Shown: positions 8,231-16,081 of the stretch, piece by piece
How the letters are laid out: every line of letters begins with the position of its first letter
Position numbering within the stretch: position 1 is the first letter of the stretch
DNA from: Firmicutes bacterium UBA6132
GTDB lineage: Bacteria > Bacillota_A > Clostridia > Tissierellales > Sedimentibacteraceae
Length of the DNA: 30,561 bases
Direction of reading: 5' to 3'
Assembly (NCBI GenBank): GCA_002435835.1
Contig: DIVM01000058.1
Span: 1-30,561 of the forward strand
Made by a program: the position numbers and the translations under genes
The notes under the pieces: generated by a model
Databases searched by the model: none
The model's input: only the letters and a program-made list of their open reading frames with translations
What the model was told of the DNA's origin: nothing

Positions 8231-9319
8231 TCACTTTATTATTTTCTTATGCACATATTCGGATAATGACGAAAAAAGCATTGCAGGGTATAAAACATTA
8301 AATTCAATAATGTCCCCTAATTTATAATCATTTTCACAATCTTCAATATCTAAAATAGTATGATCACTGCTTGCTCCTAAAACATTAATCCTTTTATCCT
8401 TAGGTATTAATTTTGAAGAATCTCCTACATCCTGATTACCTAATGCAACAATAGCTCTTTTTCTAATACCTTTATCTTCATAAAAAGAAGTTTCCCCAAA
8501 AGCATTAACTACGATTTTACCTATGGGATGTGTAGGCTTTTTATTTAATTCTACTATTTGAGCTTTTAATATAAACGTATCAGCATCAAGTCCATCTATA
8601 TTGCTATTCCAGTGAAGGGGAAGGTCTTGTGTATTAATGATTCCTTCTCCAATTCTTAGATGATTTATTTTTTCAGGAATGGACCCTTGTAACAAAGTTG
8701 GTAGAGTAGTAGTTCCTCCACCTGAAATTATTTCAAGTTTTCTGCCGATTTTTTGTTCAACTTCTTCAGCAACATCTGATAGTTCCTTTAAATTTTCATA
8801 TGTAGGTGCAATGGATCCATAACAAGTTAAATTAGTTCCAACCCCTTCCAATATTAAATTGCTAAGTTCAAGTTCAGTATATAATGCAAGCTCCAGTAAT
8901 TCATCCTTACTAAAAACACCTTCTCTTAAATCACCTAAATCATACATTAAAATAATCTTATATAACTTATTTTGTTTCTTTGCTTGTTTTTGAAGCTCGC
9001 TTAAGGTATTTCTTTCTGATACAAGACATATGTCACTGTATTTTACAACATCTCTTATTTCATTTTTCATAGGAATTCTAATGAGCATCAATGGAATATC
9101 TATGCCTGCTTTTTTTATTTGTTTTAACTGTTCAATTCTTGAGCTACCTATTTGTACACATCCACCTTTGACCATAGCATCTGCACAAGGAACTATTCCA
9201 CCAAAACCTTTTATAATTCCCGCCACTTTAATATTATTTTCTTTACATAAACTTGTAACTATTTTTGCATTATTATATATTTTGTTAACGTTAACTTCGA
9301 GTATAGGGTATCTTTCCAT
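8231..9319 (-). CDS. orr: PLP-dependent amino-acid racemase, ornithine racemase (Orr) type
   Basis: 362 residues with the N-terminal alanine-racemase-like TIM barrel (about 8-230) and the C-terminal beta domain (about 245-355). The PLP lysine is in GIIKGFGG (Lys37), and the sequence reads like the Orr group described from ornithine-fermenting clostridia rather than Alr: 'YDLGDLREGVF', 'EGVGTNLTCYG', 'SGGGTTTLP', 'RIGEGI'. That group interconverts L- and D-ornithine ahead of D-ornithine aminomutase. The aminomutase genes are not in this window, so the substrate remains an inference; other amino acids are possible. Located 17 bases after tadA and 20 bases before the tautomerase. Confidence 0.75.
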   Translation of the reverse strand: MERYPILEVNVNKIYNNAKIVTSLCKENNIKVAGIIKGFGGIVPCADAMVKGGCVQIGSSRIEQLKQIKKAGIDIPLMLIRIPMKNEIRDVVKYSDICLVSERNTLSELQKQAKKQNKLYKIILMYDLGDLREGVFSKDELLELALYTELELSNLILEGVGTNLTCYGSIAPTYENLKELSDVAEEVEQKIGRKLEIISGGGTTTLPTLLQGSIPEKINHLRIGEGIINTQDLPLHWNSNIDGLDADTFILKAQIVELNKKPTHPIGKIVVNAFGETSFYEDKGIRKRAIVALGNQDVGDSSKLIPKDKRINVLGASSDHTILDIEDCENDYKLGDIIEFNVLYPAMLFSSLSEYVHKKIIK

Positions 9320-9336
9320 ATTATAACTCCAATAAT

Positions 9337-9798
9337 TTATTTTTTGCTTTTTCTTAATTCTTTAAAAAAATCAGATAATAATGTTGAACATTCTTCTTCC
9401 ATAACACCAAAAACTACATCAACTTGATGATTTAATTTATTCATTTGAACTATATTTAGAACTGAACCACAAGCACCAGTTTTTAAATCCCTTGTACCTA
9501 TTACAAGTTTTTCAACTCTAGCATTTACTAATGCACCTGCACACATGGAACATGGTTCTAATGTTACATACATAGTACAGTCTGGCAACCTCCAACCTTT
9601 TAAATTATTACAAGCATGCTTTATAGCAGAAATTTCAGCATGCAATGTGGCATCCTTTAATGTTTCTTTTAAATTATGACCTCTGCCTATTACTTCACCA
9701 TTTCTTACTATAACAGCCCCTATGGGTATTTCTTTTAGCTCGTAAGCTTTTATAGCTTCATTTAAAGCTTCCTGCATAAATTTTTCATCTTTTTCCAT
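9337..9798 (-). CDS. tadA: tRNA-specific adenosine deaminase TadA
   Basis: 153 residues, normal length for TadA. The zinc-dependent deaminase motifs are complete: HAEISAI with zinc ligand His53 and proton-shuttle Glu55, and EPCSMCAGA with Cys83 and Cys86. It deaminates the wobble adenosine 34 of tRNA-Arg(ACG) to inosine in the cytoplasm. First gene of the operon, with a well-formed promoter at 9828-9857 and a short leader. Guanine or cytosine deaminases share the fold, but the length, Pro-Cys-Ser-Met-Cys and N-terminal 'FMQEALNEA' fit TadA best. Confidence 0.92.
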   Translation of the reverse strand: MEKDEKFMQEALNEAIKAYELKEIPIGAVIVRNGEVIGRGHNLKETLKDATLHAEISAIKHACNNLKGWRLPDCTMYVTLEPCSMCAGALVNARVEKLVIGTRDLKTGACGSVLNIVQMNKLNHQVDVVFGVMEEECSTLLSDFFKELRKSKK

Positions 9799-9827
9799 AA
9801 TTAATTCCTAAAAGTTTTGTCTACATT

Positions 9828-9857
9828 ATTATAGATTAATTTACCAATATAAGTCAA
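9828..9857 (-). promoter_or_regulatory. Predicted sigma-A promoter of the tadA operon
   Basis: Minus strand TTGACT (9852-9857), 18-base spacer, TATAAT (9828-9833). It drives tadA, the racemase, the tautomerase and xth, which have gaps of only 17-23 bases between them. Confidence 0.7.
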
Positions 9858-9880
9858 CCTTATACTTAATTTTTTAGCTA

Positions 9881-9909
9881 TTTACTTTACTTCCATTTAG
9901 TTTTATAAT
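9881..9909 (+). promoter_or_regulatory. Predicted promoter of the SLH protein gene
   Basis: TTTACT (9881-9886), 17-base spacer, TATAAT (9904-9909). The predicted transcript starts near 9916 and has a leader of about 77 bases that begins with the fold at 9909-9955. Confidence 0.5.
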
Positions 9910-9955
9910 ATGTTTATCACCTAAAAAGTCGTTAATCGATTTTTTGGTAAACATA
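9909..9955 (+). other. Imperfect hairpin at the predicted 5' end of the SLH mRNA
   Basis: TATGTTTA (9909-9916) pairs with TAAACATA (9948-9955), and ACC-n-AAAAA (9919-9927) pairs with the T-run-GGT at 9940-9948. Inside is the small palindrome-like TCGTTAATCGA. It overlaps the -10, so it may be an operator, or an RNA fold protecting the 5' end. Confidence 0.4.
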
Positions 9956-9992
9956 ATAATATTAATATATTTAAAAATACAAGGGGGGAATA

Positions 9993-10988
9993 ATGAAAAA
10001 ATCTATAAAAACTTTATTAATTTCAGGGCTTTGCTTGAATTTTGCACTAAGCTCAACAGCATATGCTGATGGGATTGTTGATGCAATTACATATGATAAA
10101 ACATCTATTACAACTTTAAGTGTAAGCCCATCTTTTTCTGATATAAGTGGGCACTGGGCAGAAAGTAAAATACTAGAAGCTGTTAATTTAGGTATTGTTT
10201 CAGGATATACAGATAAGACATTTAGACCTGACAAGCAAGTTACAAGAGCAGAATTTGCTACATTCTTAACAAATGCAATTAAAGTTACAAATACTACTAC
10301 ACAAAATTTCAAAGATGTGAAAACAGAAGATTGGTTTTATGGACAAGTTCAAAAATCAGTTGCAGTAGGGATTTTCGGTGGTTACACTGATAATACTTTT
10401 AAACCAGGAAACTTAATAACAAGGCAGGAAGCTGCAAAAGCAATAAGCGGCGCAATAAATACAGCTAACATAGATGGAGATGGTGCCATATATATGAATG
10501 ATTATAACAAGGTTCATGAATGGGCAAAGCCATTTGTAAATGTGGTATTCAACAAAGGATATATGATGGGTTATAAAGGGTATTACAGACCTGTGGATGG
10601 ATTAACGCGTGCTGAAGCTGTAAAAATAATTTATGATATACTGGACACTGAAAACATTGAGTATGGTTTTAATATTACTAAAAGTGGAGAATCATATGAA
10701 GGCGCAGTTGTAGTAGGTGATTTAAATATACTTTCAAGCGTTTGTTCAGGGACTGTATATATAAATGATGTAGTTGTACTCGGTAATATAAACATATTAG
10801 CTGACAAAGTTAGCTCAGTAGTTTTATCAGATGTTAAAGTAAGAAATGTAGTTGTTCAAAATAAATTAAATCCTGTAAAAATTACTTGTTCAAGCAATAT
10901 TAATATAGAAAATTTAATTTTATCGGAAAATGCTGAAATAGTACCACTTGGAGATAATATTCAAATTAAAAATACTATAATACAATAA
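9993..10988 (+). CDS. SLH-domain surface protein
   Basis: 331 residues with a signal peptide (cleavage likely after AYA at residue 25) and three S-layer homology domains: about 48-96 (FSDISGHWA...TRAEF), 106-154 (FKDVKTEDWFY...TRQEA) and 170-218 (VHEWAKPFV...TRAEA). These normally bind pyruvylated secondary cell-wall polymer. The remaining 110 residues are short valine/isoleucine/asparagine-rich beta strands (VVVGDLNIL, VVVLGNINIL), suggesting a small beta-helix or polymer-like domain of unknown role. The RBS AGGGGGG is strong. Monocistronic, flanked by its own promoter and a terminator. Confidence 0.85.
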   Translation: MKKSIKTLLISGLCLNFALSSTAYADGIVDAITYDKTSITTLSVSPSFSDISGHWAESKILEAVNLGIVSGYTDKTFRPDKQVTRAEFATFLTNAIKVTNTTTQNFKDVKTEDWFYGQVQKSVAVGIFGGYTDNTFKPGNLITRQEAAKAISGAINTANIDGDGAIYMNDYNKVHEWAKPFVNVVFNKGYMMGYKGYYRPVDGLTRAEAVKIIYDILDTENIEYGFNITKSGESYEGAVVVGDLNILSSVCSGTVYINDVVVLGNINILADKVSSVVLSDVKVRNVVVQNKLNPVKITCSSNINIENLILSENAEIVPLGDNIQIKNTIIQ

Positions 10989-10996
10989 TTTTTATT

Positions 10997-11024
10997 CGTT
11001 CACTTTGCGTGGACGTTATTTTTT
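10997..11024 (+). terminator. Terminator of the SLH gene
   Basis: CGTTCAC, loop TTTGC, GTGGACG (one G-T pair), then TTATTTTTT. Begins eight bases after the stop codon. Confidence 0.75.
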
Positions 11025-11100
11025 AATAGTATAACTAATTACATTATTAAAAAGTTATCAACAGCATAGGTGTTTTTTTAAGATTAAATCCACAAACAAA

Positions 11101-11138
11101 AAAAATCTGTGCAAAACTTGATTGCACAGATTTTTTTT
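11101..11138. terminator. Terminator, mainly of the ABC operon (minus)
   Basis: AATCTGTGCA (11104-11113) and TGCACAGATT (11123-11132) with A- and T-runs on either side. It can act in both directions between converging genes. The stretch 11025-11100 holds nothing else I recognise. Confidence 0.85.
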
Positions 11139-11149
11139 GTTTGATTTAT

Positions 11150-12889
11150 TTACTTTAAGTTCAAAAACTCTTTTGTATTTTTAAAGTCATCATTCAAGTA
11201 TATTTGATTAAAGTATGATACACCATTATTAGTTTCTTCTCTAATTTCTAAATAATAGCTATTTTCATTAACTTCAATTGCTTCTTTTCCGTAAAATATG
11301 TCACTATAAATTAAAGTTCTAAATGCATCTTCAGATTTCACAAAGCTTGCATCCACATCCTTAATTAAATATTCCCTAATATTATTTAAGTTCATATTTT
11401 TAACAGCAACATTACCATTTTTATTATTCACTACGTCAATGTAAAATGTTTTGTTTTTATAATAATTTTCATCATATAAATAACTGTATTGAATATTTTT
11501 TAATTCCTTAGAATTTATTATTTTCTCAGCTATTACATCTTTATTTTTATTGCCATCATCAGAATTCTCATTATCTACATTTAACTTATAGCTTCTCATA
11601 ATATAACTGCCATCTTTCATCCAATATGATATAACAATATTGCTTGAATAATAAGATTCTTCAAAACCGTAATTTTGGTTTGTTAATAACTCTTTGTGTA
11701 GTTCAGTAATATTTTTTATATTTTCCACTTCTTTAAATAAAGTAGTTCTCTCATATTGATACTTTATATCACTGGTATTTTCATTTATATTGTTGTTTAT
11801 TTGTCTTATAGCATATGTGTTATTGCCCACATAAGCCATTTTTACATCTTCTGCTTTTGGAACAAAATTCCTATTATTATTTGCAAATAATACTGTAGTA
11901 CTTGTTATTATAATAAATACCATCATAAAAACAGCAAATAATTTTATTGAGAAAAATGAAATTCTAAAAGATTTTTCTAAAACAGCTATAATTATATAAT
12001 ATGAAAGAATGGCTAATACAATTGATATAAATATTTTTCCTGTTACACCGCTTTCTGGTGACATTGAAGTAAAAGCTGCAGGTAAAATTAAACTTGCAAG
12101 CAAAGATACAAAATATTTATATCCATCGAAAACCATGAAATTTCCTGTGTTTTCATTTTTTCTTCTTTTCATGCATTTACTTAATATAAATAATAAAACA
12201 GCTATAATTACAATAAGAATCAATAAGTAATATATATCGAAACTTCCTTTTTCAACGTATTTAATAAAATACAAATAATCTAATTTATAAAATACACTTG
12301 TGAAAGTTTCCATTAAAACATCTGCACTAAAACCTAAAACTATGTTTTCTACTATGGAAAATACAAACATTATGATTACATATAAAATCCAAGGAAGTAC
12401 AAAATTAAATATTGTCATTAACCCAGCCATTATTGTATTACCAGTTAAAACTGATGATAATGCTGATAACAGTATTCCAGTAATAAGCCAAGGAATTATT
12501 AAATAATATGCGTAATATATTTCATTAGGCAAAGAATGAAATACCATTGATATTACTGATAAAAATAGTAAAAAACATGTGAATATTAAATTTGAAACTA
12601 TGCTAACTGTAATTAATCTTTTTAATGAGGCTGGTTTAGACAAATAATATGCAAGTTTTGAATCAGAATGCAAAAAACTGTTGTCTATTAAACAGTTTAA
12701 ATATACCATGATAAATAGTTCCACAATTCCGAAAAATACAAAAAATTCTGCATCAGCTTTTAAAATAGCTGGAACTAATAAAGTTGTAACTAAAATTATA
12801 ATTGTTGATATAAAATACCAGTTTCTTTTACCTTTTATTGAATTCATAAGAAGTGGCATGAAATTACTTTTTATTTTGTTCAGTTCCAT
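11150..12889 (-). CDS. ABC transporter permease, YtrC/D-like, with large extracytoplasmic domain
   Basis: 579 residues. At least eight transmembrane helices fall in residues about 20-335, in two groups (about 20-240 and 260-335), followed by an extracytoplasmic region of about 240 residues rich in Asn/Tyr/Lys. No known domain is recognised in that tail. The gene overlaps the end of the ATPase gene by 26 bp; the start at 12889 has GTAGG upstream, whereas the next Met has no RBS. With the GntR regulator and ATPase it forms a YtrAB-type exporter module, a group often induced by cell-wall-active compounds. The substrate is unknown. Confidence 0.75.
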   Translation of the reverse strand: MELNKIKSNFMPLLMNSIKGKRNWYFISTIIILVTTLLVPAILKADAEFFVFFGIVELFIMVYLNCLIDNSFLHSDSKLAYYLSKPASLKRLITVSIVSNLIFTCFLLFLSVISMVFHSLPNEIYYAYYLIIPWLITGILLSALSSVLTGNTIMAGLMTIFNFVLPWILYVIIMFVFSIVENIVLGFSADVLMETFTSVFYKLDYLYFIKYVEKGSFDIYYLLILIVIIAVLLFILSKCMKRRKNENTGNFMVFDGYKYFVSLLASLILPAAFTSMSPESGVTGKIFISIVLAILSYYIIIAVLEKSFRISFFSIKLFAVFMMVFIIITSTTVLFANNNRNFVPKAEDVKMAYVGNNTYAIRQINNNINENTSDIKYQYERTTLFKEVENIKNITELHKELLTNQNYGFEESYYSSNIVISYWMKDGSYIMRSYKLNVDNENSDDGNKNKDVIAEKIINSKELKNIQYSYLYDENYYKNKTFYIDVVNNKNGNVAVKNMNLNNIREYLIKDVDASFVKSEDAFRTLIYSDIFYGKEAIEVNENSYYLEIREETNNGVSYFNQIYLNDDFKNTKEFLNLK

Positions 12890-13766
12890 ATCCTACGCCC
12901 CCTAACTCTGTAATAAATATTTCTTCAAGATTCATTGAAAGCTCATCAAACAACAATAATTTATAATTATTTTGTAAGTATTCTTTAAATGCTTTTGAAC
13001 TTCCTGTTAAAGTGCATATATAAATACTTCCTATTTGAACTGTCTTTATTAAAATGAATTCTTTACTTTGAACAGCTTTAAATTCACCATCTATAGCAAA
13101 CTGAACTCTTTTTGTTTCATTTTTCATTTTTTCTAAGTTTTCTTCTCTTAGAATTTTGCCTTCATGCATTATACCTACTTTGTCACATATATTATCAAGT
13201 TCTTTCAAATCATGGGATGAAATAATAACTGTCATTTCTCTGTCCATAACTTCTTTTATTAAAATTTCCCAAAACTTTCTTTTAATAACAGCATCTAAAC
13301 CATCAACTATTTCATCGAGAAGAAGAACTTTTGGTTGTGCTGATATTGCCATAACAAATGCAGCTTGCTTCCTTTGACCTTTTGACATTTTATTTAAGTT
13401 CTTGTTTATGTCTATATTAAAAAATTTAGTTAAATCATCGAATTTTTCCTGGGAAATATCCTGGTACATTAATTTTTCATATTGAAATAACTTATTTAAT
13501 GAATATTGATATGGAAAATATAAATTATCCTGTACATAATAAAAATCTTTAATTATATCACCATTTTCATGAACATTATTTCCATCAAACTCTACATATC
13601 CACCATCAGATTTATATATGTTCATTATGTGTTTTAAAAGCGTTGTTTTTCCACAACCGTTTGAACCTACTAAACCATATATTTGACCTGATTCAGCATT
13701 TATATTTATATTTTTTAAAACTTGTAAATCTCCAAATCTTTTGCTAAGATCATTTATTTTTAACAT
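12864..13766 (-). CDS. ABC transporter ATP-binding protein, YtrB-like
   Basis: 300 residues from ATG 13766, which has AAGGAGG four bases upstream; an ATG at 13784 in frame overlaps the regulator stop (ATGA) but has no RBS. Motifs: Walker A GSNGCGKT (34-41), Q-loop Gln79, signature MSKGQ (127-131; LSGGQ in the standard form), Walker B VLLLDE (147-152), D-loop, and H-loop His185. After about residue 210 a C-terminal extension follows, as in drug- and peptide-export ATPases. Pairs with the permease encoded directly downstream; the active ATPase is presumably a homodimer. Confidence 0.9.
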   Translation of the reverse strand: MLKINDLSKRFGDLQVLKNININAESGQIYGLVGSNGCGKTTLLKHIMNIYKSDGGYVEFDGNNVHENGDIIKDFYYVQDNLYFPYQYSLNKLFQYEKLMYQDISQEKFDDLTKFFNIDINKNLNKMSKGQRKQAAFVMAISAQPKVLLLDEIVDGLDAVIKRKFWEILIKEVMDREMTVIISSHDLKELDNICDKVGIMHEGKILREENLEKMKNETKRVQFAIDGEFKAVQSKEFILIKTVQIGSIYICTLTGSSKAFKEYLQNNYKLLLFDELSMNLEEIFITELGGVGYGTEQNKK

Positions 13767-13780
13767 ATTACCTCCTTGTA

Positions 13781-14146
13781 TCATGATTCATTAATAATAT
13801 TTTGGACTATTTTTAAAATTTCGTCTTTGCTTAATCCAAGGTCTTTCAAAGATTTAATACATGCTATAAGTTCATCAATTGCTTTTTTAGTATGTAAATC
13901 CCTTAATTCATCAGCGCTTTTTACGAAATTTCCTATTCCCTTAACAGTATAAATATAATTATCGACTTCTAAATTTTTATAAGATTTTTGAATAGTATTT
14001 GGATTAATTTTCAATAGTGCTGCTAGTTCTCTTACAGATGGAAGTTTTTCATCCGGTTTTAACGCTTTTGATAAAATTAATCTTGTCATTTCATCATATA
14101 TTTGTTCATGAATTGATTTAGAGCTGTTATTATCAATATTTATCAA
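13781..14146 (-). CDS. GntR-family regulator, YtrA subfamily
   Basis: 121 residues starting at TTG 14146; GGAGGTGA lies seven bases upstream and no ATG or GTG fits. An N-terminal winged helix (about 8-76) has the GntR features IHEQIYDEMTRLILSKAL, LPSVRELAALLKINPNTI and 'GIGNFV'. The short C-terminal tail with two helices (about 80-120) is the YtrA dimerisation type, without an effector domain. Such proteins repress their own operon with ABC transporter genes. The promoter is overlapped by repeated TTAATACAC units, likely its operators. Confidence 0.85.
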   Translation of the reverse strand: MINIDNNSSKSIHEQIYDEMTRLILSKALKPDEKLPSVRELAALLKINPNTIQKSYKNLEVDNYIYTVKGIGNFVKSADELRDLHTKKAIDELIACIKSLKDLGLSKDEILKIVQNIINES

Positions 14147-14180
14147 TATGTCACCTCCGATTATTATTTGTATTTCTCAC

Positions 14181-14232
14181 GCGTATTAATACACTTAATA
14201 CACCATTAACTGTATTATATCCCTTAATACAC
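14181..14232 (-). promoter_or_regulatory. Operator-like repeats for the YtrA-type regulator
   Basis: Plus-strand TTAATACAC occurs three times: twice in tandem just downstream of the -10 (14186-14194, 14195-14203) and once between -35 and -10 (14224-14232). The first copy forms a near palindrome with its flank, GCGTATTAATACAC (14181-14194). Position and GTGTA/TACAC half-sites fit autorepression (inference). Confidence 0.55.
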
Positions 14233-14242
14233 AACATGTCAA
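14214..14242 (-). promoter_or_regulatory. Consensus sigma-A promoter of the GntR-ABC operon
   Basis: TTGACA (14237-14242), 17-base spacer, TATAAT (14214-14219): both hexamers and the spacing match the ideal. Such a strong promoter suggests that expression is set by repression. Confidence 0.85.
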
Positions 14243-14251
14243 TAAAAAAAT

Positions 14252-14290
14252 TTATGGACTGGGTTTTGAATTTCAAAGCCCAGTCCATAA
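14252..14290. terminator. Terminator of the asr operon
   Basis: TTATGGACTGGG (14252-14263) pairs with CCCAGTCCATAA (14279-14290), extended by weaker pairs around a small loop. Read on the minus strand it is followed by A/T-rich sequence with a T-run. It starts just after the asrC stop. Confidence 0.85.
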
Positions 14291-14296
14291 GATTTT

Positions 14297-15262
14297 TTAA
14301 TATTTAATTCCGTTCCAGTACATAGTAGTGGAGACTTCCGCTATTTCAGGAAGTTTCACATCTTTTAATGCCCATTTTTCGTATTCTTTAAATCCTGTTC
14401 TATCCACAATATATCCTATGTGCTCCTTGCCTTCAAATGCATTGGGATCAATATATTTTTCAACATAATCATAAGTGTTTTTTATTATTTTAATAATACT
14501 TTCTTCATCAATCCATTTTACATAGTTTTCAGCTAAACGTGGATTTTTCTTTCCACTTCTTCCAAGAAGAGTTAGGCGGTAATATTTTTCTTTACTTCTA
14601 GTCCATGCTCCCGTTGGGCAATTTAATACACATTCACCACAACCTATGCATTTTTCTTCGTTTCTCTCAACTTTATAATTTACTGTTTGCAATGCCTTTA
14701 CTGACTTTTTCTCACATTTTTTAACGCACGCACCACAGTTTACACATTTATCTTTATCATACTGAGGCATTGTCATACCTATGATTCCAAAATCGTGCAT
14801 TCTTACTTTAGCACAATCATTATGACATCCCGTCAATGCAATTTTAAAATGCAAATTATGTGGGAACACAGCCTTTTCAATTTTTCTTGCAAAATTAGTT
14901 GTATCATAACATCCGTATGGGCAAACTCGATTGCCAATGCATGCTGTAATATTTCTTGTACCGGCTGCACTATAGCCCTGTCCCTTATCATTTTGATTTA
15001 TATCAAGTCCTTCTATAATTGGTTGAAGAAGTTTATTTACTTCAGGCATATACTCAAATTTTATGCCCGGTATTTCAAAACCCTGTCTATTTGTTATATG
15101 AACAGTTCCATTACCATATTTCTCAGCTATTTCGTGCAACATAACAAGATATTTTGACTGCAAATGTCCTCCTGGAACACGAATTCTTGAAGCAGTATAT
15201 CCTCTTACCTTAGTAACTCTAAAAGCATTTCTTTTTAGTTGTTTAGTATTTAAATCCATCAT
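14297..15262 (-). CDS. asrC: Anaerobic sulfite reductase subunit C (siroheme/[4Fe-4S])
   Basis: 321 residues from ATG 15262 (a second ATG is adjacent at 15259; GGAGG lies four and seven bases upstream). The order is a ferredoxin-like half-domain of nitrite/sulfite reductases (about 10-85), a siroheme/[4Fe-4S] centre with CIGNRVC (Cys108, Cys114) and CHNDC (Cys146, Cys150), then an inserted two-cluster ferredoxin (Cys173-176-179-183 and 205-208-211-215) and a C-terminal domain. It is the catalytic subunit reducing sulfite to sulfide with six electrons. All expected ligands are present. Last gene of the operon, 18 bases after asrB. Confidence 0.95.
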   Translation of the reverse strand: MMDLNTKQLKRNAFRVTKVRGYTASRIRVPGGHLQSKYLVMLHEIAEKYGNGTVHITNRQGFEIPGIKFEYMPEVNKLLQPIIEGLDINQNDKGQGYSAAGTRNITACIGNRVCPYGCYDTTNFARKIEKAVFPHNLHFKIALTGCHNDCAKVRMHDFGIIGMTMPQYDKDKCVNCGACVKKCEKKSVKALQTVNYKVERNEEKCIGCGECVLNCPTGAWTRSKEKYYRLTLLGRSGKKNPRLAENYVKWIDEESIIKIIKNTYDYVEKYIDPNAFEGKEHIGYIVDRTGFKEYEKWALKDVKLPEIAEVSTTMYWNGIKY

Positions 15263-15280
15263 ATTACCTCCTTCCACATT

Positions 15281-16081
15281 TTAGTCAATGAGATCTTTAC
15301 CCTTTGTATAATTAAATACTGGACCATCCAAGCAAATATAAGTGTCGTCCACCTTACAATGGCCACATTTCCCTATGCCGCAGCACATTTTTCTTTCTTG
15401 AGAAATCCAAATGTTTTTTTCCTCAAATCCAACAGCCAACAGTCCTTTAGTAGAAAAACGCATCATAGCTGGAGGACCAACAACTACGGCCACTGCTTCA
15501 CTTATATTTTCAAATTTAAGTTCAGGTATATATTGTGTAACTAATCCTACGTTATAATTAGAGTTTTCTTCAGCAGAATCAACAGTTAAAATAACATTCA
15601 TATTTTTTTCCCATGATTTGAAATCTTCAGTAAACAAAATATCATTGGGGCTTTTAAATCCTGCAATTAAAGTTGTACTTTTAGCTTCACTTGCATTATG
15701 TGAAAAATAATCAACTATTCCTTTTACTGGGGATAGGCCTGTACCACCAGCAATTATAACTAGCTCTTTTCCTTTATAATTTTCTACGTCAAATCCGTTT
15801 CCATAAGGTCCTCTTAAAAATAACTTATCTCCAGCATATCTTTCAAATACTTCTTCAGTTACTTTGCCAACTCGTCTTATAGTTAAATCCACTGTGTCAT
15901 TTCCTATACCGCTTACAGATATTGGAGCTTCACCGTATCTTGGTATGGAAACTTCGAAAAATTGTCCAGGTTTTACATTACCAATATAGGACATGCGAAA
16001 TGTGTATTCTATATCCGTATGTTTTATTACTTCTTTTATTTCTGATAAAAATGGAATATATTCATTATGATTCAATTTCAT
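15281..16081 (-). CDS. asrB: Anaerobic sulfite reductase subunit B (flavin/NAD(P)H-binding)
   Basis: 266 residues, related to dihydroorotate dehydrogenase electron-transfer subunits. An N-terminal FAD-binding barrel (about 10-100; RGPYGNGF) is followed by an NAD-binding domain (about 105-225; AGGTGLSP and VVGPPAMM) and a C-terminal [2Fe-2S] site with Cys234, Cys239, Cys242 and Cys250 (CCGIGKCGHC). It takes electrons from NADH and passes them to AsrA/AsrC. It overlaps asrA by 17 bp, with GGAGG placed only three bases before the ATG, a tight spacing. Confidence 0.95.
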   Translation of the reverse strand: MKLNHNEYIPFLSEIKEVIKHTDIEYTFRMSYIGNVKPGQFFEVSIPRYGEAPISVSGIGNDTVDLTIRRVGKVTEEVFERYAGDKLFLRGPYGNGFDVENYKGKELVIIAGGTGLSPVKGIVDYFSHNASEAKSTTLIAGFKSPNDILFTEDFKSWEKNMNVILTVDSAEENSNYNVGLVTQYIPELKFENISEAVAVVVGPPAMMRFSTKGLLAVGFEEKNIWISQERKMCCGIGKCGHCKVDDTYICLDGPVFNYTKGKDLID

